The notes: generated by a model from the sequence alone, not told the origin. A DNA stretch of 64,000 nt from DASUHT01 sp038230835 (GCA_038230835.1 JBBRMM010000004.1:180166-244165), one strand, 5' to 3'. Positions 8,335 through 17,101 are shown, counted from the stretch's first letter. Numbers and translations are program-made.

Positions 8335-8736
8335 ATGCCGAATCACGATGCCGCCTGCAGCTGTGGGCAACTTCGTCTGACAGCGGAGGGAGATCCGATC
8401 CGGACCTCCATGTGTCACTGCCTCGCCTGCCAGCGCCGGACCGGAAGCGCGTTCGGGATCCAGGCACGGTTCAGGTCAGATCAGGTGCGCGTCGTCGGTC
8501 GGTACAGCGACTACACGCGAACCTCGGACGAGGAAGACCGAATCGTCCACGTCTTCCACTTCTGCCCCGACTGCGGCGCCACGGTCTTCTTCACTGAGTC
8601 GACGGCGCCAGATGTGATCAAGGTTCCGGTCGGCGCATTCGCCGACCCGTTCTTCCCGGCGCCCACGATGTCGATCTACGAGTCACGCCGGCACCCGTGG
8701 CTAGCCATGTCGCCGGCGATGGAACACCACGACTGA
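8335..8736 (+). CDS. GFA (Mss4-like, zinc-binding) family protein
   Basis: 133 residues with the CENP-V/GFA fold zinc ligands: CSCGQLRL (C8, C10), CHCLACQRRTGSAFG (C27, C29, C32) and FCPDCGATVFF. The family was named for glutathione-dependent formaldehyde-activating enzyme, but most members have unproven activities. It is a single-gene unit divergent from the molybdoenzyme gene. A TACCAT box about nine bases before the ATG suggests leaderless expression. Confidence 0.9.
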   Translation: MPNHDAACSCGQLRLTAEGDPIRTSMCHCLACQRRTGSAFGIQARFRSDQVRVVGRYSDYTRTSDEEDRIVHVFHFCPDCGATVFFTESTAPDVIKVPVGAFADPFFPAPTMSIYESRRHPWLAMSPAMEHHD

Positions 8737-8846
8737 CCCGACGATCGACCGGCATGTTGCCCCTTTCGCATCACGCTCGGGTTCAGCATTCGCGAGTCCC
8801 CTGCCGCGAGATGCGACATACGCTCAGGGAAACCCGAGTCGAGCGC

Positions 8847-9572
8847 TCATCCGGTTCGTTCCCAGACGGACACGTGCTTGCGGCTTGCGCTCGTGAACGG
8901 TGAGCGGTTCCAATTCTCCCAGCGCTCGCGCAGCCGCATCCCGGCGAGGCGAGCCATCAGATCGAGCTCCGCCGGCCACACGTAGCGAAACGGGATCGAC
9001 GATCTGCGCCAAGCGCCGTTCTCCGCGAAGAGGTGGTGCGAGACGAGTCCCTGGTTGGCGATGTCGTACTCGTCGAAGCCAACGTGATCCACGCTCACGT
9101 CGAATGGGTAGAACGTCTCGCCGGGAGAGAGCCGCTGCAGATCGGGTACGCCCACCTCGATCACGAAACAGCCGCCCGCCTCGAGGTGGTCGGCGGCGTT
9201 CTGAAAGCACGCGACCTGGTCGTCCTGCGTCGTCAGGTTGCCGATCGTGTTGAACACCAGGTAAACGAGGGAGAACGTCCCCTCAACCCGTGTTGTCGCG
9301 AAGTCGCCAATCGTCGCACCGACCCGCTCCGCGCCCGGCTTCTCACGCAACCGGGCGACCATCGCCTCCGACAGATCGATGCCATGCACACGAACGCCTC
9401 GCTCGGCGAGCGGAAGCGCGACCCGACCCGTCCCGATGCCGAACTCGAGCGCCGAGCCGTCGCCAGCGAGCGCCGAGAGGAAGTCGACCGTTGGCGAGAG
9501 AACCTCCGGGCTGAACATCACCCCGCCGTCGTAGTGCGCCGCGACCTCCTCACCGAAGTAGTCCTCCTTCAT
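8847..9572 (-). CDS. Class I SAM-dependent methyltransferase
   Basis: 241 residues. The glycine-rich SAM-binding motif I is LEFGIGTGRVALPLAERG (about residues 41-58), followed by the acidic motif VHGIDLSEAMV and motif IV LVYLVFNTIGNL. The substrate cannot be told from sequence; the closest general class is the small-molecule methyltransferases with an N-terminal YDGGVMFS-type lid. A TACGCT box (9581-9586, minus) lies eight bases before the ATG. Confidence 0.88.
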   Translation of the reverse strand: MKEDYFGEEVAAHYDGGVMFSPEVLSPTVDFLSALAGDGSALEFGIGTGRVALPLAERGVRVHGIDLSEAMVARLREKPGAERVGATIGDFATTRVEGTFSLVYLVFNTIGNLTTQDDQVACFQNAADHLEAGGCFVIEVGVPDLQRLSPGETFYPFDVSVDHVGFDEYDIANQGLVSHHLFAENGAWRRSSIPFRYVWPAELDLMARLAGMRLRERWENWNRSPFTSASRKHVSVWERTG

Positions 9573-9702
9573 CGAAAGCGAGCGTACACGCCCCCCGCCC
9601 GACCCACGCCTTCGTGCGCGGTGAATCGAGAGGGTCGATCGATCGCCGAAGCCTCCGCCTACCCCGTGGCGTGTGGGGGTTTCGATGGGCAGCGGACGAT
9701 GA

Positions 9703-9861
9703 TCAGATCCGGTTCGCGCGCCGTCGGCGTCTTCCGGGCTCGATCTTGATCAAGATCGCAACGCCAAGCACCAGGCCAGCCACCATTCCCCACGCGGCCG
9801 CAGCCGCGGCGCCACCGATCGCTACCACGCGAAGTATCGCGGCGGAGACCAACGAGCCCAT
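9703..9861 (-). CDS. Possible 52-residue membrane protein
   Basis: An ORF too short for routine calling: MGSLVSAAILRVVAIGG, an Ala-rich helix, then WGMVAGLVLGVAILIKIEP and a poly-Arg tail ending RRRRRANRI. This reads as one or two membrane helices with a positive-inside C-terminus. It overlaps the 3' end of the next small ORF by 40 bases in another frame. Either two overlapping small genes, or one gene split by a frameshift. Nothing else explains the roughly 560-base stretch 9573-10130. Confidence 0.4.
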   Translation of the reverse strand: MGSLVSAAILRVVAIGGAAAAAAWGMVAGLVLGVAILIKIEPGRRRRRANRI

Positions 9862-9998
9862 CGTCGGCGGAACCCACGGTGACGCCGGTGCCAGGCGTGT
9901 ATGGCCAGCCTCCGCTCGGTTCCGATCCTGTCATCCACCACGGTTCCGGCCAACACAAGGCTCAACACCGTCAGTGCGAATGCGGTGCCTCCGATCAT
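9822..9998 (-). CDS. Possible 58-residue single-helix membrane protein
   Basis: ATG preceded by GGAG at a five-base spacing. One hydrophobic helix (MIGGTAFALTVLSLVLAGTV) is followed by a basic tail rich in Arg/His/Trp. It overlaps the 52-residue ORF. The sequence matches no family I know. Coding status is uncertain; the helix plus positive-inside tail and the Shine-Dalgarno favour a real gene. Confidence 0.4.
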   Translation of the reverse strand: MIGGTAFALTVLSLVLAGTVVDDRIGTERRLAIHAWHRRHRGFRRRWARWSPPRYFAW

Positions 9999-10130
9999 CA
10001 GCACTCCGAGGACGCCACCCTCAACGTAGTTCGGTGAGAGTTTGGACGACGAGCGCTGACCTGGGTGTCCGCAGAGGAGCGACCGATCCTGAGATGTTCC
10101 TCGCGGCTGGTTTCGCGACCGATAACTGCC

Positions 10131-10167
10131 CCAAAACGAGGACGACCCGCACAATGTACGGGTCGCC
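10131..10167 (-). terminator. Intrinsic terminator after tRNA-fMet
   Basis: Seven-base perfect stem (CGACCCG / CGGGTCG, 10143-10149 with 10159-10165), nine-base loop, then TTTT on the minus strand (10133-10136). It begins a few bases after the tRNA 3' end. Confidence 0.75.
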
Positions 10168-10171
10168 ACTA

Positions 10172-10245
<74 letters not shown>

Positions 10246-10294
10246 TCGTGGACGAAGATCCTAGCACACCCGGCCCGGTTGGTAGGATGCCGCC

Positions 10295-10609
10295 GTGCTG
10301 CTCTGGGTGGTCATCGCGTGGCTGGTCGTGGTCGGAGGAACGACCGCGTGGGTCGGCGCCCGTGGCTACACCACGTACCGCCGCGCCCGCGTTGCCTCGG
10401 GCGAACTGCAGGTGCAGGTGGGGCGGCTCGAGGCCGGCGGATTGGCGACGCTGGCCGCCAGCACCGCCCGCCTGCAGGAGCAGATGGTCGTGCTGGAAGG
10501 GACGATGCAGCAGCTCAGTCGCGCGCTCGCCGGGCTACGTGTGCTGCTAGCCGCGTGGTCAGGTGCCACCGGCCCGGCGCGCTGGTTGATCCGCCTCGCC
10601 CGTCGGTGA
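10295..10609 (+). CDS. 104-residue membrane-anchored coiled-coil protein
   Basis: GTG start six bases after a TAGGAT box (10283-10288). One N-terminal membrane helix (LLWVVIAWLVVVGGTTAWVG) is followed by a heptad-like helix of about 50 residues and a basic amphipathic end. Its TGA overlaps the ppx start (GTGA), so the two are translationally coupled; a role at the membrane linked to polyphosphate or ppGpp metabolism is possible but unproven. Confidence 0.75.
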   Translation: MLLWVVIAWLVVVGGTTAWVGARGYTTYRRARVASGELQVQVGRLEAGGLATLAASTARLQEQMVVLEGTMQQLSRALAGLRVLLAAWSGATGPARWLIRLARR

Positions 10610-11517
10610 CGCAGCGCGTCGCCGCGATCGATCTCGGTACCAACTCCACGCGCCTGCTGGTCGCCGACGTGAGCGGCGGCGCCCTCGGCGAGGTTGAACG
10701 GCTGCTTCGGATCACGCGCCTGGGCGACCGCGTCGACGCCGAGCGCCGGCTGACCGACGAGGGCATGCAGCGCGTGCACGATGTCCTCGACCTGTACACG
10801 TCGCGGGCGGGCCACCTCGGCGCCGAGCGCGTTCTCGCCGTGGCCACCAGCGCCGTTCGTGACGCCACCAACGGCGACCGCTTCCTGGACGACGTGCGCA
10901 GGCGCCACGGCATCGAGTGCCGGCTGCTCTCCGGCGACGAGGAAGCGGCGCTGACGTACCGCGGCGTCACCTCCGCCCGCCCGGCCGACCCGGGCACCCT
11001 GATCTGCGACATCGGCGGAGGCAGCACCGAGCTCGTGCTCGGCGACGCGGCCGGCGTATCGGCGCAGGTCAGCCTCGAGCTCGGCTGCGTGCGCATGTCC
11101 GAGCGCTTCGTCACCGCCGACCCACCGACGCCCGAGCAGGTGACCGACCTGCGGGCCGCCGCGGCCGCACTGCTGCCGCCCGGGATCACGGGTCGTGCGC
11201 GGTCCCTGATCGGCGTGGCCGGCACCGTGACCACGCTGGCGACAATCGACCTCGGCCTGGAGCGAGAGGTTCCCGAGCGCATCGACGCACACCGTCTGAC
11301 CGCAGATACCGTCGAACGCCTGCTGGCCCGCCTGGCCGCGATCACACTCGACGAGCGGCGCGGCATCCGCGGCCTGATGCCGGAGCGCGCACCCACCATC
11401 GTCGCCGGCGCAGCGATCCTGGCCGAGGTGCTGCGGGCCTGTGGGCTCTCGGAGCTCTCGGTGTCCGAGCGCGACATCCTTCATGGAGCAGCGCTCGCGG
11501 CGGCCCGCCAACCGTGA
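10606..11517 (+). CDS. ppx: Exopolyphosphatase / pppGpp phosphohydrolase (Ppx/GppA)
   Basis: 303 residues, the length of the short single-domain actinobacterial Ppx enzymes. The ASKHA phosphate loop is AIDLGTNSTRLLVADVSGG (about residues 7-25), and the second loop is ICDIGGGSTELVLG. It hydrolyses terminal phosphate from polyphosphate and/or pppGpp in the cytosol. The start is the GTG overlapping the previous stop; a longer upstream frame exists but lies inside the coiled-coil gene. Confidence 0.92.
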   Translation: MTQRVAAIDLGTNSTRLLVADVSGGALGEVERLLRITRLGDRVDAERRLTDEGMQRVHDVLDLYTSRAGHLGAERVLAVATSAVRDATNGDRFLDDVRRRHGIECRLLSGDEEAALTYRGVTSARPADPGTLICDIGGGSTELVLGDAAGVSAQVSLELGCVRMSERFVTADPPTPEQVTDLRAAAAALLPPGITGRARSLIGVAGTVTTLATIDLGLEREVPERIDAHRLTADTVERLLARLAAITLDERRGIRGLMPERAPTIVAGAAILAEVLRACGLSELSVSERDILHGAALAAARQP

Positions 11518-11593
11518 CCCCGGCCCCAGGCCCGCCCGGTCGCCGCCAACCGGGGGACGGGTGATACTACCTCTGCCGCGCGAGCGGCACCCG

Positions 11594-11679
11594 GCCCGGG
11601 TGGCGGAGTTGGTAGACGCGGTCGACTTAAAATCGACTTCCCCGCAAGGGGAGCGCGAGTTCGAGTCTCGCCCCGGGCA
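11594..11679 (+). tRNA. tRNA-Leu (UAA)
   Basis: 86 nt class II tRNA with a long variable arm (TTCCCCGCAAGGGGAG). Acceptor GCCCGGG/CCCGGGC, anticodon loop CTTAAAA with UAA, T-loop TTCGAGT, discriminator A. An extended -10-like TGATACT is at 11562-11568, 25 bases upstream. A six-base stem hairpin (11691-11711) follows but has no U run. Confidence 0.97.
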
Positions 11680-11727
11680 CTGCCTGGATCCCACTCAGCG
11701 CGATCGAGTGGCTCGCCACCCGACGCG

Positions 11728-12534
11728 TCACGGCGTCGTGTACGACGTCCCGTTGAACACGACGTGGGCAACGAGGTTGGCGGTCAGCGAGACCGAGACG
11801 GCCTCGGAGGCGTTGGGATCGGCTCCGTTCGCCTTCGCGCATTGGATGATGAAATGCGTGTTCGCGGGCTCGGCTGGGAACGCATCGTCGAGGCTGAGTG
11901 TCTGAACAACGCCGGTGGAGGCGCTGTCCGGCGGACCGCCGGTCTCGGAGTATCCATTCGCATAGTTCCCGTGACTGTCCTTCAACAGGCACTGGATGTC
12001 CTGGGCGCCGTTGTCCATGAACACGAGCACCTGAGCCGTGACCGTGTAGTTCCCCGCCGGAACCCCGGTTGTCTGACCGACCGTCGTCAGGTTGCTGCTG
12101 ATGTTCACCGGAAACGTGCCCGGGTTCGTCTCGTTGCTCTGCGAGAACACGTTCGCGTACGAGGGCCTCCCAAGCGCCGTCCAGTTCGGGTTCGGCGGGT
12201 TGCTGTTGGTGTTGGCCGCCTTCACGATGTACGTCCCGCCGCCCGATGTCACAGCATCGCCGACCGCGTACGACCGCGTCGCGCTCCAGCTTCCACGCCA
12301 GTTGATTCCGCGCCCATTCCAGTTCAGCGCCGATTCCGAAGCGGTGCAACTCTGCCCCTTCGACGGATCGATGACCCGCAGCGCCCCGGTGGTGTTGTCG
12401 TAGCAACTGTGGATCACGTTGGTGCCCGAATCCGGGATCACCGCGATCGCAACGCCGGCGGCCGCGAGCACGGCCGTGACCGTGCCGGCAATGCCAGCCA
12501 ACCACAGCGACCGCCGCTTGCTCATCACAGCCAT
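11728..12534 (-). CDS. Secreted 268-residue protein with carbohydrate-binding-like segment
   Basis: Signal peptide at the N-terminus (basic SKRR, then SLWLAGIAGTVTAVLAAAGV, residues 9-28). Residues about 78-115 contain RGSWSATRSYAVGDAVTSGG followed by a TYIVKAANTN strand, which resembles the carbohydrate-binding modules of family 5/12 (W...Y..GD.V...G..Y). The C-terminal 140 residues look like an all-beta domain with paired cysteines. Probably an extracellular wall- or polysaccharide-associated protein. Start MAVMSKRR; the second Met may be used. Confidence 0.75.
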   Translation of the reverse strand: MAVMSKRRSLWLAGIAGTVTAVLAAAGVAIAVIPDSGTNVIHSCYDNTTGALRVIDPSKGQSCTASESALNWNGRGINWRGSWSATRSYAVGDAVTSGGGTYIVKAANTNSNPPNPNWTALGRPSYANVFSQSNETNPGTFPVNISSNLTTVGQTTGVPAGNYTVTAQVLVFMDNGAQDIQCLLKDSHGNYANGYSETGGPPDSASTGVVQTLSLDDAFPAEPANTHFIIQCAKANGADPNASEAVSVSLTANLVAHVVFNGTSYTTP

Positions 12535-12628
12535 GGCCCGCTCCCCCCTTTGTCGTGATGCCCCTGCCGGCGAGTCTACGCCAAAGCCGCCGCCCGGACA
12601 ACTGACACGGCCGGCCGCGGCAGCAAGC

Positions 12629-13762
12629 TCAGCCCGCGGCGCGGCTGAGCACCGTCGCGTCCGACCGTGTCCCGCCCAGCCAGCCGCCGAACGTCGGCCC
12701 GGCCGTCAACACCCGGCCGTTCGACGCCACCCCCACCGAATCGAGCCCGCGGTCGAACGGGACGGGTTCGACGCTCCAACTGCCGCCGACGTCGGAGATC
12801 GGATAGGGCGCTGGGCCGGAGGCGTACTGCTCGCCGGCGACGATCACCTCCCCCGCCGGTCCGACCGCGATCGCCTAGCCGGTCGAGCCGGCCGGTGCCG
12901 GGATCGCCACCCACGTCATGCCGGACGGACCGCCGGTCCACACCTGAGCCGTGGTCTGCAAGACGGTCGAGAACCCCGTCGCCCACACCGTCCCCGCGCT
13001 GTCCGCGGTCAGCGCGGTGACCTCTATGCCGTCCGGCAGCCGCATGACGCTGTGCCAGTGGCGGCCGTCGAACCGCTCCGCGAGGCCGGCGAAGCTGAAC
13101 CGCGGCGTCTGGCAATCCAGCGCCAGGTAGAGACCGTCTCCGGTTGCCACCGCCGAGGCGACGACGGCCGGCGCGTTGGTCTGACAGTGGCCGTTCATGA
13201 CGGGCGGGATCGACTGCGTCCACACGAAGCCGTTGAAGTGCCACAGCACGGGGGTGCTCACACCCTGGGCCACCGTCCCGCCGACCCACACGTCGGCTGG
13301 CGAGCGGGCGACCACCACCGAGAACTGTCCCGTCGCACCCGGCGCCAGCCACGGCTGGGAGACGACCGTCCAGCTCGAGCCGTTACCGTGCGCAACCAGC
13401 GGCTGTGAATCGCCGTTGGACTCGATCGTCGTGTGCCCCACCGCCCACACGTCGCCGGCTCCACTCGCGGCGACCGCCTGCAGGTACCCCCAACGGCCTG
13501 TCAGATCGACCGGAATCGCCATCGGCGTCCACACGGAGCCGGTCCGGCGCCACGCCGTCGGCGCGTCGTAGCCATCCGGCGTCGAACGGCCGCCGACCGC
13601 CCACACCGGCCCCCCGGGCGACGCCGTCAGCGCCTCGAACGAGGTGACGTCACCGCCCGGATGGAGCGCCACCCGCCAGGCGGAGGCGAGTGCGGTCGCC
13701 GTGCAGCCCAGCAGCACGCAGGCTGCAACGGCCGGCACGGCGACGATGTGACGTCCCCCCAT
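12629..13762 (-). pseudogene. Secreted beta-propeller-like protein interrupted by an in-frame TAG
   Basis: A signal peptide (MGGRHIVAVPAVAACVLLG...ALASA) opens a 295-residue reading frame with at least four blades marked by repeats such as GPVWAVGG, GDVWAVGH, ADVWVGG and GTVWATG. The frame meets TAG at 12875-12877, then stays open in the same frame for another 81 codons (DVGGSWSVEPVPFD..., ending SRAAG). The continuation has the same composition and repeat style, so the original gene was about 377 residues. This may be a nonsense mutation, a sequencing error or, less likely, readthrough. Function of the protein is unknown. Confidence 0.75.
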
Positions 13763-13883
13763 CCCGGCCGAAGCTACCACACCGCATCGCCCGCGACTCA
13801 TCGAGCCGCAGCGAGCGCCGCGGGCAGGGACTCGCCCCTTCCCGGGGGCCGGGCCCACGAGCCACCCGCCCGCGACCTGCCAA

Positions 13884-13914
13884 GTATCCGAGTTTGTGCA
13901 CCTAAGTGCAAACT
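13884..13914 (-). promoter_or_regulatory. Promoter overlapped by an inverted repeat (operator-like)
   Basis: -35 TTGCAC (13907-13912) and -10 GATACT (13884-13889), spacer exactly 17. An imperfect inverted repeat GTTTGTGCAC-CTAA-GTGCAAAC (13893-13914) covers the -35 and spacer, a placing typical for a repressor site. It faces the propeller-like gene. Confidence 0.6.
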
Positions 13915-14022
13915 TTTTGTAACGTCGAACATTTCCGGCGAGCGACCCGTAAGCTCGAACTGGAGCCACCGGCTCGAGGGTGATCCCCCTTCCGTCCCCG
14001 CGAGCCGAACGCTCCGAGAGTC

Positions 14023-14058
14023 CCCTCGGGCGGCCGTTCCAGACAGGTCGCCCGAGGG
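14023..14058 (-). terminator. Hairpin after the SGNH hydrolase gene
   Basis: Ten-base perfect stem CCCTCGGGCG / CGCCCGAGGG with a 16-base loop, starting 12 bases after the stop. There is no U run, so it may work as a stability element or factor-assisted terminator. Confidence 0.5.
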
Positions 14059-14070
14059 ATACTCGGGTGC

Positions 14071-15144
14071 TCAGATCGCCTGCGAGTGGCTGGCCTCGGT
14101 GTTGCCGTTGACGTCCACCGCGCGCCAGGTGATGGTGGCGCCGGTGGCCACGGTCAGCGGTCCGGTGTAGCGGTGGTAGCCGCCCTTGCCCAGCCGGTAC
14201 TCGATGCCCGACACCTTCACGTTGTCGGTCGCCGAGAGGGCGACGGTCGCCCCGCCGGCGATCGGCGTGACGGTCGCCGACGACGCCGGGGCGGTCACGT
14301 CCGAGAAGTCGAACCCGCTGCTCCAGGCCACGCTGGCCAGCAGGGCCTGCCCCGTGATGGACGGGTGGAAGTAGTCCAGCGTGTTGGCATCCGAAGCCGC
14401 CAGGGGGTAGTTGAACACTGCATCCTTGTCGAAGCGGCAGTGGATGTAGCGGGCGCAGACCTTCTTCAGCTGCGTGTTGAAGTCGGTCTCCCGCTGGAGC
14501 ACCGCAGCCCGGCGGGCGACATCAGCCGGAGCCGTCGAGGTGGGGTTGGCGAGCATCGACGGGCAGATGCCCGCGAAGCTCCACACGAACTGCGCCGAGG
14601 CGTTGGTGTGGAGGACTGACCAGAGCTGGTACACGCTGGGGATGCTGACGACGTAGATGCGGGCGTTGGGGAGACCGTGCGACAGCGTCTTCATCGCTCC
14701 GGCGAACTGAGAGTGGAACGTGCTCACCGGCGTCATCGTCGCGTCGCTCGACGTGCACACGTCATTGGCACCCATCAGGATCGTCACCTCCTCGGCGTGC
14801 TGTGAGACGGCGGTGGCCACCTGGCCGCTCAGATCGACCATGTTGGCGCCGGTGACGGAGTCGTTGAACGCGTTACCGCCGATCGCCGGATCGGCCGCCA
14901 GGATCCGTTCATAGAAGCTCTGCACGGTCGAGTCGGTACCGGTCGACCACGAGTACTGCGGCCGCTCACCCTTCGGAAGCGCCCCGTCGGCGTCGTAGGC
15001 CTGGGTGATCGAATCGCCGGTTGCCGCGATCGAGTTCGGGTAACCAACCACCGCCGGATCGGCGAATGCCGTCGCGGCCGTCGAAAACGACAGCACGGCG
15101 GCGGCGGCGACAGCGATGGCAGGCACTCGCATTCCGGTGTTCAT
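14071..15144 (-). CDS. Secreted SGNH/GDSL hydrolase
   Basis: 357 residues. N-terminal signal peptide (IAVAAAAVLSFSTAATAFA). Block I is AATGDSITQAY with nucleophile Ser45; block III is MGANDVC; block V is DYFHPSITGQ with the Asp-x-x-His pair (D-Y-F-H). The last 90 residues (from about VTAPASSATVTPI) form a beta-sandwich/chitobiase-like domain with SGIEYRLGKGGYHRYTG, common in actinobacterial secreted esterases. It likely de-esterifies lipids or polysaccharide acetyl groups outside the cell. Confidence 0.9.
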   Translation of the reverse strand: MNTGMRVPAIAVAAAAVLSFSTAATAFADPAVVGYPNSIAATGDSITQAYDADGALPKGERPQYSWSTGTDSTVQSFYERILAADPAIGGNAFNDSVTGANMVDLSGQVATAVSQHAEEVTILMGANDVCTSSDATMTPVSTFHSQFAGAMKTLSHGLPNARIYVVSIPSVYQLWSVLHTNASAQFVWSFAGICPSMLANPTSTAPADVARRAAVLQRETDFNTQLKKVCARYIHCRFDKDAVFNYPLAASDANTLDYFHPSITGQALLASVAWSSGFDFSDVTAPASSATVTPIAGGATVALSATDNVKVSGIEYRLGKGGYHRYTGPLTVATGATITWRAVDVNGNTEASHSQAI

Positions 15145-15181
15145 GGTCGCATCGGACAGCCGGAAAGTCAACGTGCGACCC

Positions 15182-16012
15182 CTAACGATGGGCCGGCTCG
15201 CCCGGGCGTCGAAGACCCCGCGCCTCCATCCAATCCCGAAGCGGCACATCCTCGTCGGCCGGCTGCCAGTGACCGGTCGGTCCCGCTGCGCCGCCCAGCA
15301 GCTGGCGGCGCAGCGGGCTCAAGCGTCGCGCGAGGAGGGGCTGACCGCTCAGCACCTCCTCGCGCGGACGCACCCACCGGTAGGTGTAGGACAGGAAGAG
15401 CACCCTGCGGGTGAACGGCGAGCGGTTGTCGTCGGCGGCATGCCACAGCCGGCGATCGAACACCATCGCGGTGCCCGGCGCGGCCAGGATGGGTCGCGCG
15501 CCCGGCGGGTGCTCGAACCGCTCGCCGGGTGCAGGCCGAGCGAGGGTGTTCGCCCGCTGGCTGCCGGGGAGCACGAGCATGTTGCCGCGGCCGGGTGCGG
15601 TCAGGTCGGTCAGAAACACCGCGACCTTGACCGACAGGCGCGGCCGGGTCGGCTCCGCACCGAGCTCCAGGTTCTGGCGCAGGCCGTCCTGGTGCCAGCG
15701 CCATCGCGGGGCCGCTGGGAGCCGGGGCGGGTTGACGTCCAGGTGGCTGTGGTAGACGTAGATGTTCCAGCCCAACGCCGCGCTCACAACGGTCAGCGTC
15801 GCCGGCAGGTCGACCAGCTCCGCAAACGCCGCGTCGCGATTGAGGAAGCCGAGCAGGTGAAGCTCGCCGCCGCCCTCATCGGCGTGCACCCGGTCGCAGG
15901 CGGCGACCAGCCGCTCGAGCAGCGCGGGCGACACCGCCCCCGGCAGCAGCGCGTAGCCATCACGCTCGAAGACGTCCGGGGGACTGCATGCGACCGTGGA
16001 GGCGGTGCTCAC
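15182..16012 (-). CDS. Phytanoyl-CoA dioxygenase (PhyH) family protein
   Basis: 276 residues. Fe(II)/2-oxoglutarate dioxygenase fold with the facial triad His107-x-Asp109 (WRWHQDGL) and distal His191 (LWHAADDN), and Arg203 as probable 2-oxoglutarate ligand. The family hydroxylates many lipids, metabolites and amino acids, and the substrate is not evident. It starts at GTG and ends 37 bases upstream of the SGNH gene, same strand. Confidence 0.88.
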   Translation of the reverse strand: MSTASTVACSPPDVFERDGYALLPGAVSPALLERLVAACDRVHADEGGGELHLLGFLNRDAAFAELVDLPATLTVVSAALGWNIYVYHSHLDVNPPRLPAAPRWRWHQDGLRQNLELGAEPTRPRLSVKVAVFLTDLTAPGRGNMLVLPGSQRANTLARPAPGERFEHPPGARPILAAPGTAMVFDRRLWHAADDNRSPFTRRVLFLSYTYRWVRPREEVLSGQPLLARRLSPLRRQLLGGAAGPTGHWQPADEDVPLRDWMEARGLRRPGEPAHR

Positions 16013-16053
16013 CCAGGCAGTACGCCTCCGCCCGGCTCACGCGTCCTTCGCGG

Positions 16054-16347
16054 TCACTGCTCGGGCAGCTCGCCGGGCTCCTCTGCGTACAGCACGTGCG
16101 CGCCCATCCGTCCCACCCGCGGGATCGCCTCCAGCTCGCCGGGATAGCTGTAGTAGATGCGCTGCGCGGTGCCCGAGACCGCGAAGGCCTGGTCCATCTC
16201 GAGCACGACGCTGCGGCCCCGCACGCGCAGGACCGTGCCGGTGGCACCGGAGGTACGAAGGCGCACGCGATCACCGGGCTCGAGCCCCGGATCCGCTGGC
16301 GGACGGGGCTTGAGGTACGAACGGTCTGGTCGTTTGAAGAGGGCCAC
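16054..16347 (-). CDS. 97-residue uncharacterised beta-rich protein
   Basis: The start GTG overlaps the end region of the upstream membrane protein; a GTG six bases earlier is possible. The centre, LEPGDRVRLRTSGATGTVLR, is like a small SH3-type or KOW-like barrel. No catalytic motif. It is probably co-transcribed with the membrane protein before it and lies 41 bases before the PhyH gene. Confidence 0.65.
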   Translation of the reverse strand: MALFKRPDRSYLKPRPPADPGLEPGDRVRLRTSGATGTVLRVRGRSVVLEMDQAFAVSGTAQRIYYSYPGELEAIPRVGRMGAHVLYAEEPGELPEQ

Positions 16348-16348
16348 G

Positions 16349-17101
16349 CTACTCACCGTTGGGGAAGGCGAAGCTCTTGTCGGGTGTGAACCCTGCAGGT
16401 GGCTGTCCCACGACCATCGTGACCACATCGTGCTTCACCAATTTGGTGTTCAGCCCGTCCGCGTCCGGCTTGCCGTTGATCCAGATCTTGACTCGGTCAC
16501 AGTAGCCACCCAGGCATTGCGGAGTCGCCTGCACGCCCCACACGTCGAAGAACTCGAGCAGCGTCCCCTGGAACCCGGGATTGGGCGACTCGATGTGGAG
16601 GATGCCGGGGACGGGGTCGGTGTTGCGGTCGTGGGTGTGGATCTCCGACGTCGCGGTCGAGCTCATGCCGCCGGCGGCGGCGAGGCCGATGTTGTCCGGC
16701 ACGACGATCTTCTTGCCGTCCACGTAGATCGTGAGGTGCACGTGGTAGTGGACGGCCGACTGCGTTTCGGCGCTCGGCTTCAGGCCGAGCGCCGTCAGTG
16801 CGCACTGCAGATTGTCGTAGTTGGCCGGCCAGGTGGGCTCGGACGCCGGGTCGAGCTTCTGGGTCGACAACCGCTGCTGCACGCAGGCCGCGTTCTGGCC
16901 GCCGCTGTTGCCGCCGCCGCGGGTGATCAGTACGACCGCGATCACCACCGCCGCGATCAGCACCGAGCCGGACACGAGCCAGGCCCAGGCAGGGATCCCG
17001 CCGCCCTTTGGGCGCGCGGGGGCGATCCCCTCGCCGGAGCCCAGCCGGCGAGCGCGCTTTTCGTTGGTCACCTGTTTCTTGGACTTGCTCACCGGCCGCA
17101 A
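16349..17101 (-). CDS. Membrane-anchored protein with HxHxH motif
   Basis: 250 residues: basic cytosolic N-terminus, one membrane helix (WAWLVSGSVLIAAVVIAVVL, about residues 39-58), then an extracytoplasmic domain. That domain holds VHYHVHLTIYVDGKK and EIHTHDRN...GILHIESP, which is a conserved pair of His-rich strands that could bind metal, plus two Cys in PQCLGGYC. I know homologues as hypothetical proteins only. It may be a copper- or iron-handling surface protein (inference). Confidence 0.75.
   Translation of the reverse strand: MRPVSKSKKQVTNEKRARRLGSGEGIAPARPKGGGIPAWAWLVSGSVLIAAVVIAVVLITRGGGNSGGQNAACVQQRLSTQKLDPASEPTWPANYDNLQCALTALGLKPSAETQSAVHYHVHLTIYVDGKKIVVPDNIGLAAAGGMSSTATSEIHTHDRNTDPVPGILHIESPNPGFQGTLLEFFDVWGVQATPQCLGGYCDRVKIWINGKPDADGLNTKLVKHDVVTMVVGQPPAGFTPDKSFAFPNGE

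Larger units (their letters stand above)
13763..14070. other. 308-base intergenic region
   Basis: Holds a terminator hairpin for the SGNH hydrolase (14023-14058) and a good sigma-70-type promoter for the minus-strand propeller gene (13884-13912) with about a 115-base leader. I looked for riboswitch-like conserved motifs in the leader and found none I could name. No ORF here looks coding. Confidence 0.6.

Noticed and set aside
12875..12877. TAG as pyrrolysine or programmed readthrough codon
   Set aside because: No pyl genes or readthrough signal are visible, and nonsense mutation or sequence error is simpler.
13915..14022. Riboswitch in the leader or downstream region of the secreted genes
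   Set aside because: Some paired stems are present, but I found none of the conserved sequence blocks of c-di-GMP, c-di-AMP, cobalamin or SAM riboswitches, and much of the stretch lies upstream of the promoter.
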